64,000 nucleotides of DNA from GCA-002697625 sp002697625 (GTDB taxonomy: Bacteria > Bacteroidota > Bacteroidia > Flavobacteriales > BACL11): contig CAXFOB010000033.1 of assembly GCA_964004625.1 (NCBI GenBank), positions 90,925 through 154,924 of the forward strand, given 5' to 3'. The translations under genes were made by a program, and so were the position numbers. Below, piece after piece: positions 28,162 to 36,850 of this stretch. The number at the start of each line of letters is the position of its first letter. Position 1 is the first letter of the stretch. The notes under the pieces are model-generated. The model was not told the DNA's origin and made no database searches. It saw nothing but the letters and a program-made list of their open reading frames with translations.

Positions 28162-29346
28162 TTACTTTATTTCCTTCATCATTTTATTATACCAATCTTG
28201 ATTGATGTCAAAAGGTTTTCCTCCTTTTATTCTGTTAAAATCAATACAACTTAGAGTATTGTTATTCTCTTCATCCCATCCCACAACTCCACTTATCCCT
28301 TTGGTTGCACTTTCTACAGCATAGTCTGAAAGCTCAAAAATTAAATCTAAATCTTTTTGATTTGATTTTGCAGATCTAGCAAAATATCCACTCTTTTGAA
28401 CCAGTACTTTATTAGCTTTTAATCTTTTTGCAAATTGTCTGGCAAACCATTGTCCAGGATTAAGATCATCTAATCTAACATGTCCAAATGGATCTCGTAA
28501 TACTTCTCCACCTTCCTTTTTAGTATCTTTTATTATTATTTCTAGTCCAGCTCCTTCGCTTAAAAAGACGTTTACACAGTCATACTTATCCATTATTTTA
28601 TTTAATCTCTCACATTCTTTATCAAAATCTATATCTTCTTCGGGTAATAAAACAGAGTGTATATCCCATTTTCCCTTTGTGATTCCTATTTCTGGAACAA
28701 ATGAAATCTTCTGTAATCGTTTTCTGTACTCAAAAGCAGTGGCAGCTGTAAGCCATCCACAATGTCTCCCCATAATTTCATGTATTATTAACTGTCTGTC
28801 AGATGTTGTATTCTCATTGACTATATTTTCGAAAAATACAGCTCCTTGTTCTGCAGCTGTCCAGGCCCCTAAGCTTTGTGTTATTGGATAAATATCATTA
28901 TCTATGGTTTTTGGTAGTCCTACAACTGTTAAATCATAGTTGTTCTCTTTTAAATAATTTGACAACTCTGCTGCGGTAGTATTTGTGTCATCTCCTCCAA
29001 TAGTGTGTAATATATTTACTCTATCTTTTACTAGTTGTTTTGCAGCAATTTCCAGTGGAATTTCTCCTTCTGAAATATAACCTTTATCGACACAATCCTG
29101 AATATTCGTAAGTTTAACTCTACTGTTTCCTATAGGAGTTCCTCCAAAATTATAAATATTATTTAGATTTTCTTTTAATGATTTTGGAAAGGAAATAGAA
29201 TTTCCCAGTAACAGACCTTTATATCCATTTAAATAACCAATAATTTCCGATTCCGGATAGTGGTTTAAATAAACTTCTGTTAATCTGCCTACAGATGCTG
29301 AGAGGCAAGGGGCTACACCTCCTGAAGTTAAAAATGCAATTTTCAT
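28162..29346 (-). CDS. pfp: Phosphofructokinase with pyrophosphate-dependent signature
   Basis: 394 residues. The PfkA fold is clear (FLTSGGVAPCLSASVGRL at the N-terminus, EIMGRHCGW, FLSEGAG). Two diagnostic positions are of the pyrophosphate type: GGDD (not GGDG) at about 106-109 and PKTIDND (not PGTIDND) at about 132-138. It therefore probably uses PPi and may act reversibly in glycolysis and gluconeogenesis. The ATG at 29346 is preferred to an in-frame TTG seven codons earlier. Confidence 0.88.
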   Translation of the reverse strand: MKIAFLTSGGVAPCLSASVGRLTEVYLNHYPESEIIGYLNGYKGLLLGNSISFPKSLKENLNNIYNFGGTPIGNSRVKLTNIQDCVDKGYISEGEIPLEIAAKQLVKDRVNILHTIGGDDTNTTAAELSNYLKENNYDLTVVGLPKTIDNDIYPITQSLGAWTAAEQGAVFFENIVNENTTSDRQLIIHEIMGRHCGWLTAATAFEYRKRLQKISFVPEIGITKGKWDIHSVLLPEEDIDFDKECERLNKIMDKYDCVNVFLSEGAGLEIIIKDTKKEGGEVLRDPFGHVRLDDLNPGQWFARQFAKRLKANKVLVQKSGYFARSAKSNQKDLDLIFELSDYAVESATKGISGVVGWDEENNNTLSCIDFNRIKGGKPFDINQDWYNKMMKEIK

Positions 29347-29414
29347 ACGGATTAATTTGTACTGCAAATATCGTATTTTTTGTCTAACAAGGACCTCTTC
29401 TTTAATATAGACTT

Positions 29415-30344
29415 TTAAAAGATGAAATCAGAAGATATTTTATGATATAAAACTTTTGATATCTTAATGTTACTTTCTGAACTCCAACCTGCAATATGAG
29501 GTGATAGAATGGTATTTTTACTTTCTATTAAAAATTTCATTTCTCCTTTTCCACCACTTTCTGACAACGTTTCAAATGAACTCTTCTCATATTCTAACAC
29601 GTCCAGACAAGCTCCTTTTACCTTTCCTTCTTTCATTGCATTTACAAGATCTCTTGTATTTACACACTTTCCTCTTGCTGTGTTAACTACATAAATATTC
29701 TTCCTAAATTTATTTATGAATCCAGAATTTACAATATGCTCAGTTTCTTTAGTTAACGGGACATGCAAACTTACAATATCAGCATTATTAAAGATGTTAT
29801 TCATGCTGCTTTTATAAGAATAGTTGTCTAGATATTTGTCGTATGCTAATATTTTTACTTTAAATCCCTTTAATATTTCCGCAAAAGCAGATCCATTGTT
29901 TCCGTATCCTATTATAGCTAAAGTTTTTCCAGATAATTCTATTCCTCTATTGTCTTCTCTTCTCCAAATTCCATTTCTTACTTCTTCATCAGATTTAATT
30001 ATATTGTTAAACAAGGAAAGTAACATTGCTAAAGCGTGCTCTGCAACAGCCTGTCTATTTCCTTCTGCAGCATTATAACATCTTATATTTTTTAATTTAG
30101 CATATTCTACATTAATATTTTCTAATCCAGAGCCTGCTCTTGCAATAAATTTTAGATTAGAGGCTTTGTCAATAAATTTTTGATCAATATTAAATCGACT
30201 TCTAATGACAAGTCCTTCATAATCAATGATAACTTCTTCAATTTCAGATTTAGATAACGATAATTCCTGATGACAAATAAAATTATTGCTCTCTAATTTT
30301 TGCTGGAGAGAAGGGTGTACGCTATCTACAAATAAAACTTTCAT
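29415..30344 (-). CDS. D-isomer-specific 2-hydroxyacid dehydrogenase (phosphoglycerate dehydrogenase-like)
   Basis: 309 residues. NAD-binding motif GYGNNGSAFA at about 149, preceded by catalytic-domain signatures FIARAGSGLENIN and NRQAVAEHALAMLL, then VNTARGKCV and SPHIAGW with the catalytic His. It lacks the ACT or ASB regulatory domains of full-length SerA. It probably reduces a 2-keto acid or oxidises 3-phosphoglycerate for serine synthesis. Its ATG overlaps the mgtE stop by one base. Confidence 0.85.
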   Translation of the reverse strand: MKVLFVDSVHPSLQQKLESNNFICHQELSLSKSEIEEVIIDYEGLVIRSRFNIDQKFIDKASNLKFIARAGSGLENINVEYAKLKNIRCYNAAEGNRQAVAEHALAMLLSLFNNIIKSDEEVRNGIWRREDNRGIELSGKTLAIIGYGNNGSAFAEILKGFKVKILAYDKYLDNYSYKSSMNNIFNNADIVSLHVPLTKETEHIVNSGFINKFRKNIYVVNTARGKCVNTRDLVNAMKEGKVKGACLDVLEYEKSSFETLSESGGKGEMKFLIESKNTILSPHIAGWSSESNIKISKVLYHKISSDFIF

Positions 30345-31696
30345 TATAATATTGCTTGTCCAATTAGGAAGTAAATATAAAGTCCCAAAATATCATTTAC
30401 AGTAGTGATAAATGGGCCTGTGGCAAGGGCAGGATCTATCTTATATTTTTCGAGAGTTAAAGGTGTCAAAGTACCAAAAAGAGCAGCAAATACTATTACA
30501 GATAATAATGATAAACTTACAGTTATACATAGTTGAATAGAATATTGAAGTATTAATGTTGCAGCAAGAATAATAATCGAACAAATAATACCATTTAGTA
30601 GAGCAACTCCAAGTTCTTTTGTTAATTTCCCTAATATTGTATTTATTTTTATAGAGTTGTTTGCAAGGCCTTGAACAACAATTGCGGCAGATTGCACACC
30701 AACATTCCCTCCCATTGCAGCTATTAGAGGAATGAAAAATGCAAGTTTGGTAAATTTCGAGAAATCCTCAAATAGACCAATAATCTCTGCTCCTAAGATG
30801 CCTCCCAACAACCCTATAAGTAACCAGGGTAACCTAGCTCTTGTAAGTTGCCAAATGCTATCAGAAGATTCAACATCTTCAGTAATTCCAGAAGCCATTT
30901 GATAATCTTTTTCGGCTTCTTCTTTTACAACATCTATTACATCATCAATTGTAATTCTTCCAACTAATTTCTTATTCTCATCTACTACAGGAATTACAAT
31001 CAAACCATATTTATTCATAATATTTGCAACACTTTCATCACCCTCACTTACTGGAATAGAAATTATCTCTGAATTTAAGATCTCTTTTATTACGATTTTA
31101 CTTTCTGTAAGTAAAAGTCTTCTTAAAGATAATGTTCCTACAAGTTCCTCCTTATTATTTACCACATAAATGGTATGCACCTTTTTAACTCCAGACGCCT
31201 GTTTACGCATCTCTTTTAAACATTGTAATGAGTTCCAATTTTCATTAACTTTTATAAGTTCTTTCGCCATTAATCCTCCTGCTGTATCTTCAGGGTAACT
31301 TAATAAATCAGTAATATCAGAAGCGTGTTCATCATCTTCAATTAAAGAAAGTACTTCTTCTTTTTTTTCATGAGTTAGTTCCGAAATCACATCTGTTGCA
31401 TCATCTGATTCTAAGTTCTCAATAACTTCCGTTGCAATTTCTTTAGAAGATAAATTAGATAATAATTGCTCTCTTAATTCCTCTTCCACTTCCATTAACA
31501 CAAGAGCAGATTTTTCCTCATCTAACAGTTGAAATAAGTAGTGTGCTTCTTCGATTGAAAAACCCTTTATCAATTCTCCGATATCAGCAACGTGTAAATC
31601 TGATATTTTTTCTTGAATAATTTTTTTAGAATTCTCCGAAATTAATTCAGAAATATCTTGTGAAAAATTACTATTTATTTCTTTGTTATTGGACAC
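30344..31696 (-). CDS. mgtE: MgtE-family magnesium transporter
   Basis: 450 residues. An acidic N-terminal superhelical domain (about 20-130), two CBS domains (about 135-255, with YPEDTAGGLMAKELIKV and GRITIDDVIDVV) and five C-terminal membrane helices (PLIAAMGGNVGVQSA, LEKYKIDPALATGPFITTVND). It is a Mg2+-gated channel/transporter in the inner membrane. It overlaps rsmA by 11 bases. Confidence 0.95.
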   Translation of the reverse strand: MSNNKEINSNFSQDISELISENSKKIIQEKISDLHVADIGELIKGFSIEEAHYLFQLLDEEKSALVLMEVEEELREQLLSNLSSKEIATEVIENLESDDATDVISELTHEKKEEVLSLIEDDEHASDITDLLSYPEDTAGGLMAKELIKVNENWNSLQCLKEMRKQASGVKKVHTIYVVNNKEELVGTLSLRRLLLTESKIVIKEILNSEIISIPVSEGDESVANIMNKYGLIVIPVVDENKKLVGRITIDDVIDVVKEEAEKDYQMASGITEDVESSDSIWQLTRARLPWLLIGLLGGILGAEIIGLFEDFSKFTKLAFFIPLIAAMGGNVGVQSAAIVVQGLANNSIKINTILGKLTKELGVALLNGIICSIIILAATLILQYSIQLCITVSLSLLSVIVFAALFGTLTPLTLEKYKIDPALATGPFITTVNDILGLYIYFLIGQAIL

Positions 31697-32438
31697 TTTT
31701 GGTAATAATTATAAAATCTTCTACATCTAATTGTTCGGCTCTTTTTTGTAGCAGAATTTCAATTTCTTTATTGGTTTTCAAAGTAAAGGGTTTTAAGGAA
31801 TTTCTCAAAGTTTTTCTTCTTTGATTGTATCCTGATTTTACTATCTGAATAAATTTTTCTTCATCGCAATCTAATTTTTTTCTTTTATTCCTTACTAGTT
31901 TTATAACACCAGATTTAACTTTTGGAGGCGGTGTAAAAACATTCTCTTCTACAGTAAAACAGTATTCAATATCATAAAAAGCTTGAAGGAGTACACTTAA
32001 TATGCCTTTTTTCTTTCCTTTTACAGAAGCTACTCTCTCGGCAACTTCTTTTTGAAACATGCCAACTAGTTCTGTTACCTTGTCTCTATTTTCAAAAGCC
32101 TTAAAAAGTATTTGAGACGAAATGTTGTAAGGGAAATTACCAATTACAGATATTTTATCTTTATATAATTCTTGTAGATTTAGTTTTAAAAAATCCCCTT
32201 CGATAATTTTCAGTTCAGGATAGTTTAATCTTAAATAAAAAACGGATTCCTTGTCAATTTCTATTACTTGTAAATTTACCTCTTGCTTATATAGAAATTG
32301 AGTTAAAATACCCATTCCGGGTCCAATCTCAAGTATATTTTTATTTTTAAATTCTAATTGATTAACTATATTTTCAGCAATAGATTGATTGTTTAAAAAA
32401 TGTTGTCCTAAGTGTTTTTTTGCACTTACTTTCTTCAT
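31686..32438 (-). CDS. rsmA: 16S rRNA (A1518/A1519) dimethyltransferase
   Basis: 250 residues. The KHLGQHFLNN start, the SAM-binding EIGPGMGILTQFL at about 38-50, and the catalytic NFPYNISSQI at about 99-108 identify KsgA/RsmA. It dimethylates two adenines near the 3' end of 16S rRNA as a late checkpoint of 30S assembly. It overlaps the ABC ATPase gene by 4 bases and mgtE by 11; rsmA-mgtE is a recurring pair in Bacteroidota. Confidence 0.96.
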   Translation of the reverse strand: MKKVSAKKHLGQHFLNNQSIAENIVNQLEFKNKNILEIGPGMGILTQFLYKQEVNLQVIEIDKESVFYLRLNYPELKIIEGDFLKLNLQELYKDKISVIGNFPYNISSQILFKAFENRDKVTELVGMFQKEVAERVASVKGKKKGILSVLLQAFYDIEYCFTVEENVFTPPPKVKSGVIKLVRNKRKKLDCDEEKFIQIVKSGYNQRRKTLRNSLKPFTLKTNKEIEILLQKRAEQLDVEDFIIITKSVQ

Positions 32439-33187
32439 GATGATTTTTTCAATCTCTTAAAAAGCTCGGAAGCAAAAACAAAGTTGTTCAGTTCGTTATT
32501 ATTTGAATGAATTAGTTCCTCTTTATTTCCTTCCCACCAAATAACCCCATTATATATAAACGCAATATTTTCTCCGATTTGCATTACAGAGTTCATATCG
32601 TGTGTATTTACAATTGTTGTAATGTTGTATTCTTCTGTTATTTCCTTGATTAAGTCGTCAATTAAAATAGCTGTTTTTGGATCTAATCCTGAGTTTGGTT
32701 CGTCACACAGCAGATATTTTGGATGCATAGATATGGCTCTTGCTATAGCTACTCTTTTTAACATTCCTCCACTTAGTTCAGCTGGAAGTAGGTGGTTTTT
32801 ATTTTCTAGATTTACTCTTTTTAAACAAAAATTTACTCTTTCTAACTTTTCTTCAGTTGTTTGGTCAGTAAACATTGTTAATGGAAACATAATGTTTTCC
32901 TCTACAGTCATATAGTCAAATAAAGCTCCTCTTTGGAATAGCATTCCAATCTCCTGACGAATAGATCTTTTTTCTTTTAATTTCATTTTATTAAAAATTC
33001 TTCCATCATAGATTATATTCCCCTTGTCAAGTTCATGTAACCCTATTAGGATTTTTAATAAAGTAGTTTTTCCAGATCCACTTTCTCCAATAATTAGGTT
33101 TGTTTTTCCCTTCTGAAAAGTAAATGAAACATCATTTAGTACCAGATTTTCTCCAAATTCTTTGTGTATGTTTTCTACTACAATCAT
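32435..33187 (-). CDS. ABC transporter ATPase, MlaF-like (lipid asymmetry)
   Basis: 250 residues. Walker A GESGSGKTTLLK at about 34, Q-loop MLFQRGALFDYMTVEEN at about 83, signature LSGGMLKRVAIARA at about 139, and Walker B LLCDEPNSGLDPKT. The RGALFD and GLDP context fits the MlaF/Mkl subfamily that drives phospholipid movement between membranes. It overlaps the permease gene by 4 bases. The expected MCE (MlaD) substrate-binding gene is not adjacent. Confidence 0.88.
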   Translation of the reverse strand: MIVVENIHKEFGENLVLNDVSFTFQKGKTNLIIGESGSGKTTLLKILIGLHELDKGNIIYDGRIFNKMKLKEKRSIRQEIGMLFQRGALFDYMTVEENIMFPLTMFTDQTTEEKLERVNFCLKRVNLENKNHLLPAELSGGMLKRVAIARAISMHPKYLLCDEPNSGLDPKTAILIDDLIKEITEEYNITTIVNTHDMNSVMQIGENIAFIYNGVIWWEGNKEELIHSNNNELNNFVFASELFKRLKKSS

Positions 33188-33924
33188 GATAGAATAAGGT
33201 TAGTTAAGATGAAATTAAATATTAATAAAAGGATACTACTATAAACCACAGATTTAGTACTTGCAACTCCAACGTTAATTGCACCTCCTTTTGTAAAATA
33301 TCCAAAATATGCGGAAATAGAAGTTATGATGAAAGCAAAAACAACTGTTTTAATTAATGAATAAGTTACATAAAATGGAATAAACTCATATTGCAATCCT
33401 AAAATAAAATCAGAAGTTAATACACCAACAGATTGTCCCCCTATTAATCCACCAAATATTCCGACAGAAATACTTAATATTACAAGAATTGGGAAAGACA
33501 CCATAGCTGCTAAAATTTTCGGTAAAACTAAAAAGGATGCAGAATTAATACCCATAATTTCTAATGCATCAATTTGTTCAGTTACTCTCATAGTTCCAAT
33601 TTCAGAAGAAATATTAGACCCTACTTTTCCCGCTAAAATAAGTCCAATCATAGTTGGGGAAAACTCAAGGATTAAAGCGTCTCTAGCAACTAATCCTATC
33701 ATATATTTAGGAATTAAAGGGTCTTCAATATTTAAGTATTGTTGAATAGTAATCACTGCACCAATAAAAAAAGAGATAATTATAACAATACCAACGGAGT
33801 CTAAACCAATTTTAGTTATTTCTAACCTTAGTTGTTGGAAAAACATAGACCATTTCTCCGGTCTACTCATTACTTTCTTCATCATAATGAAGTAATCTCC
33901 TAGATTTCTTAATCCTTTTATCAT
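33184..33924 (-). CDS. ABC transporter permease, MlaE-like
   Basis: 246 residues, about five to six membrane helices. MlaE-family features: SVGIVIIISFFIGAVITIQQY, GKVGSNISSEIGTMRVTEQIDALEIMGI at about 118-145, and GGAINVGVASTKSVV near the end. It is the inner-membrane permease partner of the preceding ATPase for phospholipid transport. It leads the operon that runs through rsmA and mgtE. Confidence 0.9.
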   Translation of the reverse strand: MIKGLRNLGDYFIMMKKVMSRPEKWSMFFQQLRLEITKIGLDSVGIVIIISFFIGAVITIQQYLNIEDPLIPKYMIGLVARDALILEFSPTMIGLILAGKVGSNISSEIGTMRVTEQIDALEIMGINSASFLVLPKILAAMVSFPILVILSISVGIFGGLIGGQSVGVLTSDFILGLQYEFIPFYVTYSLIKTVVFAFIITSISAYFGYFTKGGAINVGVASTKSVVYSSILLLIFNFILTNLILS

Positions 33925-33985
33925 TGTGGCTAAAAGTAAAAATATTTTTCAAAAGAATATTAGCAATAGTGTTTGTTATTTTATT

Positions 33986-33993
33986 TACTTTTG
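33986..33993 (+). promoter_or_regulatory. -7 box (TACTTTTG) of the small lipoprotein gene
   Basis: An exact TAnnTTTG match 11 bases before the ATG at 34005. Confidence 0.5.
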
Positions 33994-34004
33994 AACCACT
34001 GATT

Positions 34005-34142
34005 ATGCAAAAGAAAATCATTTTTACTCTCTCGTTACTGTTGTTATTCTTTTTTTCTTCTTGTAAGGTGTTGAAAAAGAATAATTGTGATTGCCCTAAT
34101 TTTAGCAAGGTATCTAATATTATAAATGAAACTAATTCTTAA
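34005..34142 (+). CDS. Small lipoprotein with CDCPNF motif
   Basis: 45 residues. MQKKIIFTLSLLLLFFFSSC is a lipoprotein signal with the lipid-anchor Cys at 20. It is followed by a short mature part holding two more Cys in NCDCPNFSK. Similar very short CDCP-type lipoproteins occur across Flavobacteriia (family recollection), with unknown role. The frame is open further upstream to 33924 but that would bury the signal and pass through the promoter box, so the ATG at 34005 is chosen. Confidence 0.65.
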   Translation: MQKKIIFTLSLLLLFFFSSCKVLKKNNCDCPNFSKVSNIINETNS

Positions 34143-34170
34143 ATTATACTTTAGATTCATTCTAAATAGT

Positions 34171-34178
34171 TAAGTTTG
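34171..34178 (+). promoter_or_regulatory. -7 box (TAAGTTTG) upstream of the metal exporter
   Basis: An exact TAnnTTTG match. If used, it would give the metal-exporter mRNA a leader of roughly 110 bases. No riboswitch fold was recognised in that leader. Confidence 0.4.
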
Positions 34179-34295
34179 CAGGATGAAAAAATTATCAGAT
34201 TTGAAAGTCAGAAAATTAACATTTTAATTGTCAGGTACTTATGATTTTTGATCTCAAAAATTTTTCTTTGAAAGAACAATAGTTATAATGTATAT

Positions 34296-35408
34296 ATGGA
34301 ATTTAACGAGTTTACTTCATTTGTTTTAGATAATTTAGAAGCTTCAGGTGCAATAGGGGGGTATGTGTCCCTTTCAATAATTGGGTTTGCATTAATTAGT
34401 TTTGCAACCAAAAAAAGATATGATAAAGCATCTAGTCAGATTGGTCCTAAGTGGGTACACCCTATTATCGGATCTTTATTAGGAGTCATCCCTGGATGTG
34501 GAGCGACAATAGTTGTAGCGTCATTATATAAGAATAAAAAAATATCTTTTGGTGGTTTATTAGCAACTTTCATAAGTACCTTAGGCGAAGGATCATTTGT
34601 TTTGTTAGGAGCTTCTAAGGAGGCTGATGTTGTAGGAAATTTACAAGCATTTATAACAATTACCATTTTTGGATTTATAGCAGGAGTTGTCTTTGGATAT
34701 TTATCGGATATTTTCGAATTTAGATTAAATTCTAAAAATATTCCAGTGCACCATACAGAGGATAAAATCCTTCAAACAAAACAAAATACCAAGGCAGGCA
34801 TATTTTTTGAAGACCTAGGTTTTTATACAATAATAGGAATGGCAATATTCTTAGCTCCTAATTCTATTATGGCCTTCTGGGGTGGAGAAATTGAATCTAT
34901 TTCAAGTTTAACTTATTGGGTTTCGGTATCGCTTACACTCACCTGTATAATTTTTTACTGTGTCAGTAGATTTATTTATAAACATCTTGACTTTTATTGT
35001 GATGAAGATGATATCAAATCGACTACATTGCACGCAATTATAGATGTTGCAATGGTGATAACATATGTGTTTATTGGTTTATTTGTTGCTAACTATATTA
35101 TCGATGTACTTGTAGGGGAAGATACATTTAAGTTATGGATGAAATCATCAACATATCTTGTGGTATTATTAGCGGCTCTAATAGGAGTAATACCTGGTTG
35201 TGGAGGTTTGATTGTGGTTGCTGTCACTTACATCGGAAACCCTGAAGTTTTTCCCATGGCAGCATTAATTGCAGCTGCGATTGCAAGTAGTGGTGATGGA
35301 ATATTTCCTTTACTGGCAGAAAACAGAAAAGATGGATTGCTTGTGTCTGGATTAGGATTTATTATTGCTTTAGTTGTAGGTTATATAGCTTTATTTTTAG
35401 GATTCTAA
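34296..35408 (+). CDS. Putative 10-TM heavy-metal / manganese exporter (ArsP_2-like)
   Basis: 370 residues. Two pseudo-repeats each carry GVIPGCG (HPIIGSLLGVIPGCGATIVV at about 51-70 and LIGVIPGCGGLIVVA at about 295-309), with GEGSF/SSGDGIFPLLAE segments after each. This inverted-repeat ten-helix layout fits the family annotated as putative manganese or arsenic exporters (PF11449). A metal efflux role is family inference. It has no adjacent metalloregulator. Substrate uncertain. Confidence 0.75.
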   Translation: MEFNEFTSFVLDNLEASGAIGGYVSLSIIGFALISFATKKRYDKASSQIGPKWVHPIIGSLLGVIPGCGATIVVASLYKNKKISFGGLLATFISTLGEGSFVLLGASKEADVVGNLQAFITITIFGFIAGVVFGYLSDIFEFRLNSKNIPVHHTEDKILQTKQNTKAGIFFEDLGFYTIIGMAIFLAPNSIMAFWGGEIESISSLTYWVSVSLTLTCIIFYCVSRFIYKHLDFYCDEDDIKSTTLHAIIDVAMVITYVFIGLFVANYIIDVLVGEDTFKLWMKSSTYLVVLLAALIGVIPGCGGLIVVAVTYIGNPEVFPMAALIAAAIASSGDGIFPLLAENRKDGLLVSGLGFIIALVVGYIALFLGF

Positions 35409-35421
35409 TAATATTTTAAAT

Positions 35422-36003
35422 TTGTATTCTAAGTATTTAAATAGTAAAGCAGAAAAACAAATTCTCAAATGGGAGAAAGATTTTCATGTAAAAATAGAAA
35501 TTTCTAAACCTTCTAAAACTAGATTAGGTGTATTTATCCCAAAACAAATTGGAGAAAATATAATCAGAATAAACGAAGATTTAAACAGATATTCTTTCCT
35601 TATTACAATTGTTCATGAATTAGCACATGCGAGTATTTGGAAGAAATTTACAAGAAATGTTAATCCTCATGGAATAGAGTGGAAAAATGAATTTAAAAGT
35701 ATGATGCTACCTTTTTTAAATCCAGATTTTTTCCCGGAGGATATTTTACGTTCTCTTTCATTACATATGATAAATCCAAAAGCTTCCACAGTAAGAGATG
35801 TTGAATTGTCGGAAATTTTAAGAAGTTATAATAAATCAAAGATTATTACGATAAAGGATCTGAAAGATGGTGATTATTTTAGGGTTTCAAATGGTAAAGA
35901 GTTTAAACGTATACAGAGACTCAGGAAAAATTACAAGTGTAAAGAGTTACTTTCTGGACGATTATATCGTTTTTCTCCATTAGCTGAGGTTATTCCTTTG
36001 TAA
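35422..36003 (+). CDS. SprT-like zinc metallopeptidase-domain protein
   Basis: 193 residues. The HELAH zinc motif lies at about 70-74 (ITIVHELAHASIW), followed by NPHGIEWKNEF, which supplies the third ligand region of the SprT fold. The C-terminal half (LKDGDYFRVSNGKEFKRIQR...) is the usual flavobacterial extension. SprT relatives cleave proteins cross-linked to DNA in eukaryotes; the bacterial role is not settled. The start is TTG, 13 bases after the exporter stop; no ATG occurs before residue 92. Confidence 0.85.
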   Translation: MYSKYLNSKAEKQILKWEKDFHVKIEISKPSKTRLGVFIPKQIGENIIRINEDLNRYSFLITIVHELAHASIWKKFTRNVNPHGIEWKNEFKSMMLPFLNPDFFPEDILRSLSLHMINPKASTVRDVELSEILRSYNKSKIITIKDLKDGDYFRVSNGKEFKRIQRLRKNYKCKELLSGRLYRFSPLAEVIPL

Positions 36004-36013
36004 ACAATTTTTA

Positions 36014-36021
36014 TATCTTTG
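36014..36021 (+). promoter_or_regulatory. -7 box (TATCTTTG) before the sulfotransferase gene
   Basis: An exact TAnnTTTG match only 7 bases before the ATG, consistent with a very short or absent leader. Confidence 0.5.
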
Positions 36022-36028
36022 CGATCTG

Positions 36029-36850
36029 ATGAGTAATAAGGAGCAATTTCATTTATTTCATTCTGTTAAAAGAAAGATTTACTACACATTTATTAGAATT
36101 TTTAGGGTGATTACTTCAGTATTTTACCGTAAAATATCTCCTCAATTTTTATTTATTTTAAGTCCTCCATATTGTGGTTCCACCATGTTAAATCAACTTC
36201 TTTCTTCTTCCAAAAATGTAAGTTGTAATAATAATTTAGGAACAAGAGAAGGTCAATTACTTCCTGGCGTAAATCATTTTATGTTTCAGAAAGACAGATG
36301 GGATCCAAAAGTAAACTATCCTTGGGAAGAAGTTAAAAAGGTTTGGATGAGGTATTGGGATTTTTCAAAGCCGATTTTTTTAGATAAAAGTATTCCAAAT
36401 ATAATGAGAGTGAATGAGATTGAGAATGTATTTTCTCCTATTAAATATATCTGTATGGTAAGAAATCCTTATGCTCAAGTTGAGGGGATAATGAGACGTA
36501 ATAAACAAGACTCCAAGTCAGCTGCAGAGTTTGCGATTATGTGTTTGCACTATCAAAGAAAAAATAAAGCAAGGCATAATGCGTTATTTTTCTCGTATGA
36601 AGAGTTGTGTGAGAAAGGCGAGGTGATTCTCAAAAAAATAGTTGAGTTTGTTCCAGAATTAAACGATATTGATGCGAATATAGAGTTTACGTCTCATAAT
36701 TTTAAATCTGAAGGCAAGATGAAGATGATAAATCTGAATGAAGAGAAAATCAGCAAGATTTCGGATAATGATTTAGAAATTATCAATTCCGTATTTGTAA
36801 AAGAGGAGGAACTCTTAAATTTATTTAATTATAAAATTCTTAAAAGATGA
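36029..36850 (+). CDS. PAPS-dependent sulfotransferase
   Basis: 273 residues. The 5'-phosphosulfate-binding loop is FILSPPYCGSTML at about 42-54, and a 3'-phosphate-binding segment CMVRNPYAQVEGIMRR follows at about 150. It transfers sulfate from PAPS to an acceptor, probably a sugar or lipid. It overlaps manC by 4 bases, which points to sulfation of a mannose- or fucose-containing surface glycan. It sits between sprT and manC, which are usually neighbours in Flavobacteriia (recollection), so it may be an insertion. Confidence 0.82.
   Translation: MSNKEQFHLFHSVKRKIYYTFIRIFRVITSVFYRKISPQFLFILSPPYCGSTMLNQLLSSSKNVSCNNNLGTREGQLLPGVNHFMFQKDRWDPKVNYPWEEVKKVWMRYWDFSKPIFLDKSIPNIMRVNEIENVFSPIKYICMVRNPYAQVEGIMRRNKQDSKSAAEFAIMCLHYQRKNKARHNALFFSYEELCEKGEVILKKIVEFVPELNDIDANIEFTSHNFKSEGKMKMINLNEEKISKISDNDLEIINSVFVKEEELLNLFNYKILKR

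Noticed and set aside
33924..34004. Upstream extension of the small lipoprotein ORF
   Set aside because: It begins at a TTG overlapping the mlaE start and runs through the promoter box; the signal peptide begins at 34005.
34183..34227. 14-codon ORF MKKLSDLKVRKLTF in the exporter leader
   Set aside because: It faintly recalls a FeoA start or a leader peptide, but no frame continues it and no attenuator hairpin is visible.
35417..35424. TAAATTTG, an exact -7 box at the sprT start
   Set aside because: Its TTTG overlaps the TTG start codon and the upstream exporter gene ends only 13 bases earlier, so sprT is more likely read through from that gene; the box is probably coincidental.
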